DNA from: Hyperoodon ampullatus
Lineage: Eukaryota > Chordata > Mammalia > Artiodactyla > Ziphiidae
DNA length: 64,000 bases
Assembly (NCBI GenBank): GCA_949752795.1
Contig: OX457063.1
Location: 72,136,271 to 72,200,270 of the forward strand
Reading direction: 5' to 3'
Shown: piece after piece, positions 37,291 through 46,969 of the stretch
Position numbering within the stretch: the stretch's first letter is position 1
Layout of the letters: each line of letters begins with the position of its first letter
The notes under the pieces: model-generated
Told to the model about the DNA's origin: nothing
What the model saw: only the letters and a program-made list of their open reading frames with translations
Databases searched by the model: none
Made by a program: the position numbers and the translations under genes

Positions 37291-40200
37291 GTTTAAATTA
37301 TAGAGAAAGCAGTCAGGATGTCTTAAAGTTCAATCTGACAAGAAATGTAAAATATATTTCTGTCTTCATTCTCTGGGAAGGTAGCATCTTACACTGCACC
37401 GTATCACTACCCAGAGTCCTTTTAAAGTGGTTCATGATAGAACATCAAAGACCAAATTCTTGCATTTCAGGGATTTTTAAGTAATCAAAAAGACACCTTA
37501 CTAGCACTGGCCAAAGTTTCGTGGGGAAGAGAATGACCTAGATAATATGGCTTTATTCAGTTGGCGGTGGAGGGATATAGTTCCTTTATTTTACTATTTG
37601 TCCTGAGAGACAAAGTTAACATGCTGGCAGGGATATACAAGGCACAGGTTATACAACTCACCACCAACGACGAGGTAAAACAATGGCCCGTTTTACCGTT
37701 AGGATAGATGAGTAATAACCCAAATATGTTTTAATGTGAACTTTGGTAAAACCGAAATTTTATTTAAATATAGTTCACTGGGCCAGTACAGACAGATGCT
37801 GATAGGTTTGGTTGGGTAGTTTTGTTTTTATTAGTTTTTTTTTTTTTAAATAAGATTTTTCAGACTCAAAACTCAAACTGGGCTCAGCTGCCCCCTTATA
37901 ATTAAATTTTAATGACTTAGGCTGAGTGTTTGTTTTTTGGCAGCATGCTTAGTAGTGTTAGCACTTAAATGGTTACAACTAGACTTTGAAGGGAGGCAAA
38001 CCCATAGCAAGTCATAGGTGAAGCTTCTCCAAAGAAGCTCTGATTTACTAGGATGCTGTGGGGTTTAGTGGGACAGCTAGCCACAGGTCATTCGGTTATA
38101 GTAAGTCATTAAAAATGAATTAGAATAAAATGCTACATACTCTAAATTCCATAGTAGCCTGAGGGCCAATGCTTTTCAGTTTTAACACTTTTTCATTATA
38201 AGTAACAGTTTTATATGTTTTCGTATGCCAAAGGGTCTACTGGTAAATAAAAGCAGTATGTGGTTCTGCTCATAAAATCACCCTTTCTCCCAAAATGCCA
38301 GGAACAATCCAGGCTATCCATTTTAATCAGTTCTTTTTTTAAGAATTATTATTAACTTTGCAGTGGTATATTTCACAGGTTTCCTTTTTATAACTAAAAT
38401 CTTTTTTTCCTCTCAAATCCTCTTTCCAGCAAGCAGCCTGTTGCCTGAAGTTTTAATCCTTCATTACTAGTTAAAACAAAATCACCAATTAGGCACATGA
38501 ACACGTCTGTATTAATCTCATTAAGGTGATGGCACCAAATAAATTGGAACTATTTTTGTGCTTTTACTGTGTTCCTATGGCTTTATCAGGCCCTGTGGTC
38601 ATATACAAAGACCTCGAAGCTTAGTCATTTAGAGTCATTCGGTTGTGGACTGAATGTGGCATTACCATCTATGGCTGAAAATTGCTTTCAGCTTTTAAAC
38701 TGCACTGACTAGTCTGTAGTTAATCTTAGATCATTCACTCGCAAAATTAAATGAGCCAGAACGGTGGTCTTTTTTTTTTTTTTTTATAAAATAATACATC
38801 ACAAAACACTTATTTGCCCTGCCCAAAAGAGAGATCAAATTCATTTAAAATCCCATAAACCAGAGTTGTGAATTTTTAATTTTATTTAGTAGCAGAGAAA
38901 TAGATGGTAAGCTATCTTTCTATAGCACATCATTGCTATAAATTTACATATGGAACATGGTTTGATGCTTAACCAACCTTTAATCTACCTTTGATGTATA
39001 CTTCTACTTCAATGTGGTCATGTGACATCCTTATTAATGCACATGTAAAAAAGACTGTTTTGGATCTCTGATATACTTAGCCATAAACCATGTTAAAAAA
39101 AGAGAGAGAGAGAGAGTGTGCCTACTTGAGTCACTGGAGTTGCATATAAAGTTCACAGTTATCACAGAAGAATAACCTTAAGACACTAAGTTTAAAAATT
39201 TTACTTCATTCATTCTTATATTTTCTGCCCAAGTAACTACTGAAGACCATTTTTCTATACGAGTGATAGTCAACTAAGATTTGTTTGCTAAATAATTCGT
39301 TTTATAGGAGTAAAACACTTTAATATTCGTAGGATTTTTATCCTGCTTCTTGTAAAAGTAAAATCACATTGAGAGAAAAGTGCTAACTGAGGCAAAAGGG
39401 GAAATGCAACACTTCTTATCCTGATTAGCATATATTTCAATCATTTCAAATACATTGTCTTTTAAATGAATGTGCATTTTCTTGTGGTTGGTTCCCTCCT
39501 TTCTTACTGCCCTACCCCACATTGTGTGTCAAATGTCTATGTTTTGATTTTGGCGGCCACTAATGTTAGGGTCCAAAAAACTTGAGCCACTGCAAATGAG
39601 GTGAAGGTCACCTCATAATGCCAGATGGAGGGGAAAAGTTTAGATATTTGAGGGGCTGACCCAGTGAGTACCCTGGTGGCTGACAGAATGCTAAGGTTAG
39701 ATATTGGAAAATAAGTTTCATGCTACTCTGTCACTGGGGCTGGTGCAGGCTGCTTGCTTGATAGAGAAGGTGGTATGTGGTCTGGACCTCAAGAAAAAGG
39801 AAGTCAGCCACCCAGATCAAAAATTACCCTGTCGACCATCCAAAAAAATGATTTGACATCAGCTTAGCGAGACAAGAAGAAAATAAATGATTTTTTTAAA
39901 AAAGTTAAGATTGTACTTTATTCTAGGATAGTCTAGGGAAATTCACAGATCGAAGTTCCTGAATTAAGAATACAATTGCCAAAACCACATTGGCGACATC
40001 TCTTCATTTTTACTACGTGTTGCAAGTGCACGTGACTCAAGTTGTGCAATTCTGGAAGCTAATCACTCATTGTTTTTAAAAATACAGTGTTATAAGAATA
40101 AGTACAATAAAATAAAATGCATTTCTATTGACTGTTCTCTTTAAACAAAAGCAAATTGACTGAAATTGATAGAAGCCATTCATTGGTTATGCAATTATTT

Positions 40201-40487
40201 TCCCAGCTATGAACATGTCTATTTAACTTGTAATAACTTAGAAAAAAGGTTTCAGTGACCAAAACAGCATACTCATTTTTATTGAGACTTCCCTTCCTGT
40301 CTTAAAAACTTTCTTGAGACTCCTTGACCTGATTCTAACTATAACTGCGTTCCTTAAATCTTATTATATTGCTACTTTAAAACAGATATTGGGTTTATAT
40401 TTTTCAATAAATTTTAATGATTTAAAAGGATCCCAATCTATTCAAGATTTGTCCCTTTTCTGAGACTATAGATGAAGCAAAAGATAC

Positions 40488-40524
<37 letters not shown>

Positions 40525-40800
40525 ATCAAATATCAGGTGACCATTCTAAATACTGCACAGTATTAGTTTTTCCATCTCAAGAAAAATACCTGCATATTGT
40601 TGTTTATTCTGTAAAATATTCCTTTTTTTAATAGCCTGAACCAAATAATTTCTCATTTTTACAGGCTTCACTTCACTTTTCTCACAGTGAATAAATTGCA
40701 ACTTATTTCCATGAAATTCACAGATGACACAGATCTTTATTTTGCATAAAGGCATAAAGAAGTGTCTAATATCTTCAATATTCATCTGCTAAGTGGACAT
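37291..40800. other. Repeat-poor unique DNA, no gene seen
   Basis: No interspersed repeat was recognised over 3.5 kb apart from simple runs: T at 37838-37848 and 38771-38785, a short GA run at 39103-39118, and an AT/ACAT microsatellite at 40483-40524. Moderately GC-rich unique passages at 38000-38760 and 39540-39850 may be further regulatory DNA. Confidence 0.4.
40483..40524. repeat. AT-rich dinucleotide microsatellite
   Basis: (AT)n broken by single ACAT units. Confidence 0.9.
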
Positions 40801-40839
40801 TTGCATTGGGTTAGAACGGAAAAAGAGCCCCAACCCTCC

Positions 40840-41380
40840 TGCAGTGACAGCTGTACAAAGGGATGACATCTGACAGCTGTGACAGTGCTGAAGGGAAACT
40901 CAGATGACTTGCAGCATCCATGATCCAATTACAGCACACATCCCTCTGACAGACCCAGCAGCTTGACTCCAGCGTTTGGAAGGACAGTATTGATCTCTTG
41001 TCAGAAACCAGTTGCCTGCCTGCAATTGTGTGCTGCTGAACTTTGAAAAGCTATAGTACCCTCTTAAATGATAGGGGCAGTCAGGTTATAGTATTCAGGT
41101 ACAAAGAGAGGTGCAAAGGGTATCTGCTAAATGCTCTAAACTTGAACAAATCATAACAATATGACAGTCCAATCATACTGAAGGAGCCCAGCTGATCTAG
41201 CTGGCTACTACTGTCTGTGCTAATGGAAAGACAGCTCTTTGTGTTTAGTGGGATGATCTTACTTGATGAAAAGGCCACTGCAATTAGTGCATGCTGGTTG
41301 GCTGTGCTGGGTGACAGCAGCATGGATGGTATAATGGCAGCTGCCAATAACCCTAACTTCAAGAAAACAGACAATTAGGA
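40840..41380. promoter_or_regulatory. Candidate enhancer with clustered TGACAG sites
   Basis: A unique, GC-richer block of about 540 bases carries TGACAG on the plus strand at 40845, 40871, 40880, 40947, 41162 and 41312. Two of these sit inside TGACAGCTGT, which combines a TALE-homeodomain (MEIS/PREP/TGIF) site with a CAGCTG E-box. The density is far above chance for a hexamer. TGACAG is the established core bound by TALE homeodomain proteins; function as an enhancer is inferred. The 97-codon minus-strand frame within it is probably incidental. Confidence 0.4.
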
Positions 41381-41537
41381 CTTTGATCCTAACGCTGTTA
41401 GTCTTTTACTCCAGACCTCTGCTCCGCTTTTACTGTAAACCTCACAAGGGCAATATGGTACAACCTCACCAAACAGAACAACTTGGTCAAGGGGTCAGTT
41501 ACCTTTCTCCTCTTGACTTGTGTACCTGCCTTCCTTT

Positions 41538-41573
41538 AGGAGAGAGAAAGAGAGGGGGCGGGGAGAGAGACTT
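41538..41573 (+). repeat. Purine-rich tract with GGGGGCGGGG box
   Basis: A GA-rich run contains an Sp1-type GC box at 41554-41563. No CpG island or transcript start is visible, so a promoter is not claimed. Confidence 0.4.
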
Positions 41574-41784
41574 ACGCAAAATGTAACAAACATAAATATC
41601 TCCTTTCAACTATAGTTTAAAAGAAGCTAATATATGAGCATAAATGCTTTAAGATGCCAAAATTTTAAATACATTTAAAAAATAGGGTGGTACAAACAGG
41701 ATGCTAAACTTTAAAAAAAGAGCTTTCTAATGGCAAGTGAGCTCATGTTTTAAGACACATGTAGGACTGACTATTAAGAAATTA

Positions 41785-41950
41785 GTATAAAATAAATAGG
41801 ATACAAGGATATAATGTATAGCACAGGGAATATCACCAATATTTTATAATAACTTTATATGGAGTATAATCTATAAAAATATTAAATCACTATGTTGTAC
41901 ACCTGAAACTAATATTTAAATATTGTAAGTCAACTATACTTCAATAAAAA
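41785..41950 (+). mobile_element. L1 LINE, very short 3' end
   Basis: A 166-base L1 3' terminus: 'aatgtatagcacagggaat', 'tgttgtacacctgaaactaa', 'gtcaactatacttcaataaa' and an A tail. The duplication aagaaatta flanks it at 41776-41784 and 41951-41959, marking a heavily 5'-truncated insertion. Confidence 0.85.
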
Positions 41951-42070
41951 AAGAAATTACTAAAATACTAAAATAATTAAAAGTTATCTCCAGTTTATCT
42001 TTATTATTTTAGGACTGGATGAAGATAGATGAAATATTCTGAAGACTCAGCATACACAAAACTTATAATG

Positions 42071-42287
42071 GGGCTTCCCTGGTGGCGCAGTGGTTGAGAG
42101 TCCGCCTGCCGATGCAGGGGAGACGGGTTCGTGCCCCGGTCCGGGAGGATCCCACATGCCGCGGAGCGGCTGGGCCCGTGAACCATGGCCGCTGAGCCTG
42201 CGCATCCGGAGCCTATGCTCCGCAACGGCAGAAGCCACAACAGTGAGAGGCCCGAGTATCGCAAAAAACAAAAACAAAAACAAAACA
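42071..42287 (+). mobile_element. CHR-type SINE, short form (cetacean)
   Basis: A complete forward SINE with A-box region, B box GGTTCGTGCCC, CG-rich body and a tail of CAAAAA units. The duplication acttataatg lies at 42061-42070 and 42288-42297. It is followed 280 bases later by an inverted long-form SINE, with a U6 pseudogene between them. Confidence 0.95.
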
Positions 42288-42447
42288 ACTTATAATGCAG
42301 ATTATTTTAGTGTTTTTCATCAAGTGCAGCTCCAGAACACTTGGTAAAGCACTTAGGTAGCAGTGAAACAAGTTAAATACTGGAGCACACATACACACAC
42401 AAATTATACCAGTATAGGCAAATCTATAATTAGAAAAATTAAGTTTA

Positions 42448-42554
42448 ACGCTCACTTCAGCAGCACATATGCTAAAATTGGACATATACAAAGAAGATTA
42501 GCATGGCCCCTGTGCAAGAATGGCACCCAAATTTGGGAAGCATTCCATATTTTT
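42448..42554 (+). pseudogene. RNU6P: U6 spliceosomal snRNA pseudogene
   Basis: A full-length 107-base copy of U6 snRNA with recognisable landmarks in order: 'cagcacatatgctaaaattg' (U6 has cagcacatatactaaaattg), 'agaagattagcatggcccct', a diverged 'gcaagaatggcaccca' and the terminal 'ttccatattttt'. It carries about a dozen changes from canonical U6, including the start, the ACAGAGA-box region (acaaaga here) and a one-base deletion next to it. The ACAGAGA change would impair 5' splice-site pairing. The upstream DNA shows no TATA or proximal-sequence-element arrangement that I can see. It is almost certainly a dead retrocopy. Confidence 0.93.
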
Positions 42555-42569
42555 AAATGAATATTCTTT

Positions 42570-42906
42570 CTTTCTTTTTTTTTAAATTTATGTATTTACT
42601 TATTTATTTTTGGCTCTGTTGGGTCTGTTGCTGTGCGAGGTTTTCTCTAGTTGCAGCGAGCAGGGGCTACTCTTTGTTGCAGTGTCCAGGCTTCTAGTTG
42701 TGGTGGCTTCTCTTGTTGCGGAGCACAGGCTGTAGGTGCACGGGCTCAGTAGTTGTGGCTTGCGGGGTCTAGAGCGCAGGATCAGTAGCTGTGGCACACG
42801 GGCTTAGTTGCTCTGCGGCATGTGGGGTCTTCCCGGACCAGGGCTCGAACCCACGTCCCCTGCATTGGCAGGCGGATTCTTAACCACTGTGCCAGCAGGG
42901 AAGCCC
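42570..42906 (-). mobile_element. CHR-type SINE, long form (cetacean)
   Basis: A reverse-orientation long-form SINE of 337 bases with the extra internal 'gtagttgtggcttgcgggg' block, as at 6106-6460. Its head, reading 'ccagcagggaagccc' on this strand, is at the right. The perfect duplication tgaatattcttt is at 42558-42569 and 42907-42918. The left duplication starts four bases after the U6 pseudogene. Confidence 0.95.
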
Positions 42907-43369
42907 TGAATATTCTTTTTATACCTCGAATTTAGACTGTTTCTTAACTTTGAAAGTTTTTTCTGTAATTGTGGATCAGGTAGTAAGTATTATTAATTCT
43001 AGGTAAGTAGGTACTGTAAATCAAAACCCAGAGGAAATATTACTGTTCAAATTTCATTAAATTGCAAGGATTTTTAAAAAATGAAAAAAAATTAAGTCTG
43101 TATCAGTCTCAGATCCTTTCTAATGGAGCGAATATAATGGCAAAACTGGAAAACTAACCTTATATAAAACATTTTATATTTCAAATAAGGTACGGAAACT
43201 AGAGTTTTGAAAATGAACACAGAACTAGAGAACAAAAGATGAAAAAACAAACTTTGGGAGAGCTTTAAAGCAGAGAAAAACTGAGATATAATAGTATCTA
43301 AGATAAATGAAGAGAAAGAACCAATGTGCTTCAGCAGTACAAATCCTTAATTACATCCAAAATACTCCT

Positions 43370-43770
43370 GTCCACTCGTATGTACATTAATGCTAATTAA
43401 AACACAAGAGATCACCCTAATATAAATTGAATAACACAAAATTAGTGAGAGTATGGAGAAACATTCTCTTCTTGATAGAAATATAAATTGTAGCATTCTT
43501 TCTTAAGATTAATTCAGAAATATGTATCCAAAATCCATATTACTTTAATTAGAAACATTCTTCACTTCACAAAGAATTGTATGAAAGAACATTCATTGAA
43601 TTATTATTTATAATAGGAAAAAAATTAAAACAACCTAACTACCCAGTAGGAGGGGATTAACTATATCATGATAAAACAGAATAATATACAGCCAATTAAA
43701 AGAATGAAGTGGATTTATATAAGTTAATATGAATTTTTCCAAGATGTAAACATAGTATTATCTTACTTAT
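43370..43770 (+). repeat. L1M or HAL1-like LINE fragment (ancient)
   Basis: The end of an old L1-type element: 'ctaattaaaacacaagagat', 'gagagtatggagaaacattc', 'aggaggggattaactata' and 'cagccaattaaaagaatgaa', in the known order of L1 ORF2-to-3' UTR sequence. It is too decayed for an open frame. Confidence 0.65.
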
Positions 43771-44214
43771 ATAAAAGTATACACAAGACAAACATATATG
43801 TATGTGTGTCTGTGTATTTGTACTTATTTGAATATGTATAAGACATTTATATTTACCTATGTATGCTTTGTGTATATTAACATTTCTAGAAGTTCAAACA
43901 AGAAACTGTTAATAATGGTTATCTATCATGAACTAGAGATGGTAAGAAGGCTCACTTTTAATTTACATTTCCTTACACTATCTGCATATATATTACTTTA
44001 TAATTTTTTTTAAACTATAATTAAATTTTTTGTGTTAATAACCTCTTGCTACTTATATAAAACTAGCCATGACAGTTCTTCATGTAGATGGGAGACACAC
44101 CAAGAAGAAAAAAAGGCACAATTCCTAAAAGGTATGCATGTTTAGAGCTTTAAAATTATAAAGATAGAACCTAAACAATTTTTACTCTTCATTCCTTTAG
44201 TAAATATTATTAGA

Positions 44215-44560
44215 CATCCATTGTTAGATTTAGGCTAGTTGGGGAACATGAAGAGTAATAAATAGTGCGTCTGCCCATAAGAATCTATGGTCTAGTTGAG
44301 AAGATTTAAAAAATAATAGTACAGTGAAAAATGCTGAGCATTAATGGTAGGCACAAGTGGTTTAGAGTACAACAGGTGGAGACATCTCAGCCATAGGATG
44401 TCAAGGAGCAATTCCTAGAGGACACTAGATTTAAGTCTCAGATGATGAATGTGGTCAGCCAAGTGAAGAAAACTTATGGGCAGCAGGATTTGAAGTGCAA
44501 GAACCGCATGGGCAAAAGAAAAAGGGAGCATGTAGGCAGTCCGTCATGATGATTTCTTAA
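44215..44560 (+). repeat. Old mammalian interspersed repeat, family uncertain
   Basis: Same phrase order as 8490-8960: 'atctatggtctagttgagaa', 'ggtggagacatctcag', 'agccaagtgaagaaaactta' and 'tgcaagaaccgcatgggca'. Plus strand and strongly diverged. Confidence 0.35.
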
Positions 44561-44689
44561 AAAGAAAAAGATTAATGCTGAGAGATAAATCTGGAAAGGA
44601 AAGTAGATATCTCAAAGGAAAAAAAGGGTACTTTCTGATCAAAAAGACCTGAAAATTTTCCAAATTTTTTCATTCATTAAAATAGTATA

Positions 44690-44850
44690 GAGATGCAGTT
44701 GTCCAAATACACTGAAAAATAAGAATTACCTGGACTTCAGGTTAAAAAAAAGATTCTTGGGGTCCAACACAAATTCATCAAATTTAACTGATAACCTACA
44801 GGTATAACAAGTATCCTGGTGATTGTTATTATCTGACAAGTTTAGAAATT
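44690..44850 (+). repeat. MER5-like hAT DNA transposon remnant
   Basis: Weak resemblance to MER5A: 'aagaattacctggacttca', then 'agattcttggggtcca', and 'tatcctggtgattgttatta' near the end. The terminal inverted repeats are not convincing, so this is tentative. Confidence 0.35.
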
Positions 44851-45584
44851 TTCGGTAGGTTAGAATATCCATGATGCTGTTATCTTTAGCCAAAACTTGA
44901 CCCACCTGAGAAAAAGCAAACAGATCAAATTAAAAACTTAATCTTTGAATTTATTTCTACAGTGACAAATGTTAAATGAAATATATGACAATCTTAATTC
45001 CACCAAGAGCCTATTTATTACGAGATAATTATTTACTTCCTTGGCAAGTCAAACAATTATATTTCCTTGGAAGCATCTAGTAGAACAGAGAATGTCCACA
45101 TCCTCTATTTATCTGACTTTTCAGTACAATTTATTACTAATTCAAAGTGTAAGATAATATGAACTAATATTAGTTTTACCTCCTTCACTAAATAGATGAA
45201 TAACTTCACCAATAATAATTGACTATATTTTAATGTTATCTGTTTCCTGTAAGTCTGGAAATACAGACCTTTTAAGGCTAAACCACAGTAAAGAAAGAGA
45301 AAATATATTTCTAGTATCTTTACAGTCCTCAAGATGGTGAGCTTATTGGTTTGAGTATTATACTTCTATGGTCCAATTCTAGGCATTGGTCTCCTTGTGG
45401 ATCATTTAACATTGTTCTGCTCCATTTCAAAAGAATGTGCCCTTAAACCTGTCTATCTCTCAAATACCTGTCATTGGTTAGAAGAAAGTGAGGGAAGAGT
45501 ATGGACAGTTTCATAGAAAAATATACAACTATTCAATTTAATTAAATCCAACTCAATTCAATTTAACAAAAACTTAAGGAACTC

Positions 45585-46035
45585 TATGCCAGGAGTGCAA
45601 AACCATGAACCATGAACTGGAGTTCAAAGGTGTTAGAGCTTGTTAGCAGAGATAAATATGTAAAGAGAAATAATAATTTAATGTTGTGAACACAACAGAA
45701 ATATATCCAAGGCACAGGACAGTGAGGATCATCTGATGGGAAAGTAGGAAGGAAGAGCATATTTATGAACTTAAGATAATTCTAAATAATAAATAAGAGT
45801 TCACCAGATTTAGAGGGTATTGGCAGAGGTGAATTCTGAGCAGAAAGAGTAGCACGTCCAAAAGTGCATGGAAGTGTGCAGGTCAGAAAACTATAGCATT
45901 TAGTATTGATGGAATGTATGTTTTGAGGAGGAGAAGGAGAGACTCAGTCCTACTGAGTCTTTTTTCAAATTTGGAGGTACAAGCACAGCAACAGTATGGT
46001 GACAGTGCCGTGTCTGTAACAATGGATACTGAACT
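45585..46035 (+). repeat. Old mammalian interspersed repeat, family uncertain
   Basis: A further copy of the family at 8490-8960, with 'ggcagaggtgaattctgag', 'aaaagtgcatggaagtgtgc' and 'tttgaggaggagaagga'. Plus strand, heavily decayed. Confidence 0.3.
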
Positions 46036-46724
46036 TGGGAAGCTCTTAAGGAGGTTGAAATAGGTCAATAACATCCCCCAGCTTTTGGTTCTCTTCTTAA
46101 TCTAAATGGTTTTGTGGGGATACAAATCTGCTATGGTAACCTGAAGACAGTGCATGTAACCACACAGATCAATAGGCAATGCTTGACCAAGTTTTGGTGA
46201 AATACTTGACCAAGTTTTGGTGATATGCCCTGCAAATAATGATACATGGCTATTGCATGCAGTTTCTTATCTATATTTTTATGGGAGAGTCTCATCCTTA
46301 TTCCTCATTGTAGTATCATGCAGGTCTACCTTGCCCCATTTTAAGGTATAGCTCCAGGTTTCTCTGTGAGTCTATAAAATTGCTATGTAATATACTTTGT
46401 GGATTCATTTGGGCTCCTTGTTTTCTCATTGGCTGAAACTATGTAAGTGTGGCAAGGAAACATGGCAGCTGCCACCATGGTATAGTTTATGGGCTGCTTG
46501 ATCACTTTACAGATTTAATAGTCCTAAACTCCATGGGAAATACTGCTCCCTCTTGAGGGAGAAATTATGCTTGGAGACACAACTGATAGTAATCTTCAAC
46601 TAATGTGTATAAAATAGTTTCTATACAGTGAGCATATAAACATTCTATTTTATAGTATGTTAAATCTTACCATAGAAACCATACTATAGAGTAGTGTGAG
46701 GTTTAAATAACATCTAATATATTA

Positions 46725-46965
46725 ACATCTGTTGGACACTTATATGTGCCAGCCACGATTCTGAGAGTTTTATACACACAATCTATTTTACTCCTCACGC
46801 CAATTGCTTTATTAGCTCTAATTTATAATACATATAAGGAACTTGGGGTTTGGAGAATTTAAATAACTTTCCCACAGTTAGTGCAGAGCTAGATTGAGCC
46901 AGAGCCAAAGTTGAAATAGAGGCAGTCCAATTCCAATGCTCTCATTTTTAACTACAGTTTTATTC
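46725..46965 (+). repeat. MIR SINE (ancient)
   Basis: A long, diverged MIR: 'ggacacttatatgtgccagc', 'attttactcctcacgcca', 'gtgcagagctagattgagcc' and 'aggcagtccaattccaatgc'. Plus strand. Confidence 0.7.
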
Positions 46966-46969
46966 AGCA

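Noticed and set aside
41081..41374. 97-codon minus-strand frame with a hydrophobic N-terminus resembling a signal peptide
   Set aside because: It lies in a block better explained as regulatory DNA. The hydrophobic start is typical of chance frames, and there is no splice or promoter support.
41554..41563. GC box suggesting a promoter
   Set aside because: A single Sp1 word in a purine tract, without CpG island, TATA or a downstream gene.
42448..42554. Functional U6 snRNA gene
   Set aside because: About a dozen changes, including the ACAGAGA region, and no visible upstream snRNA promoter elements; treated as a pseudogene.
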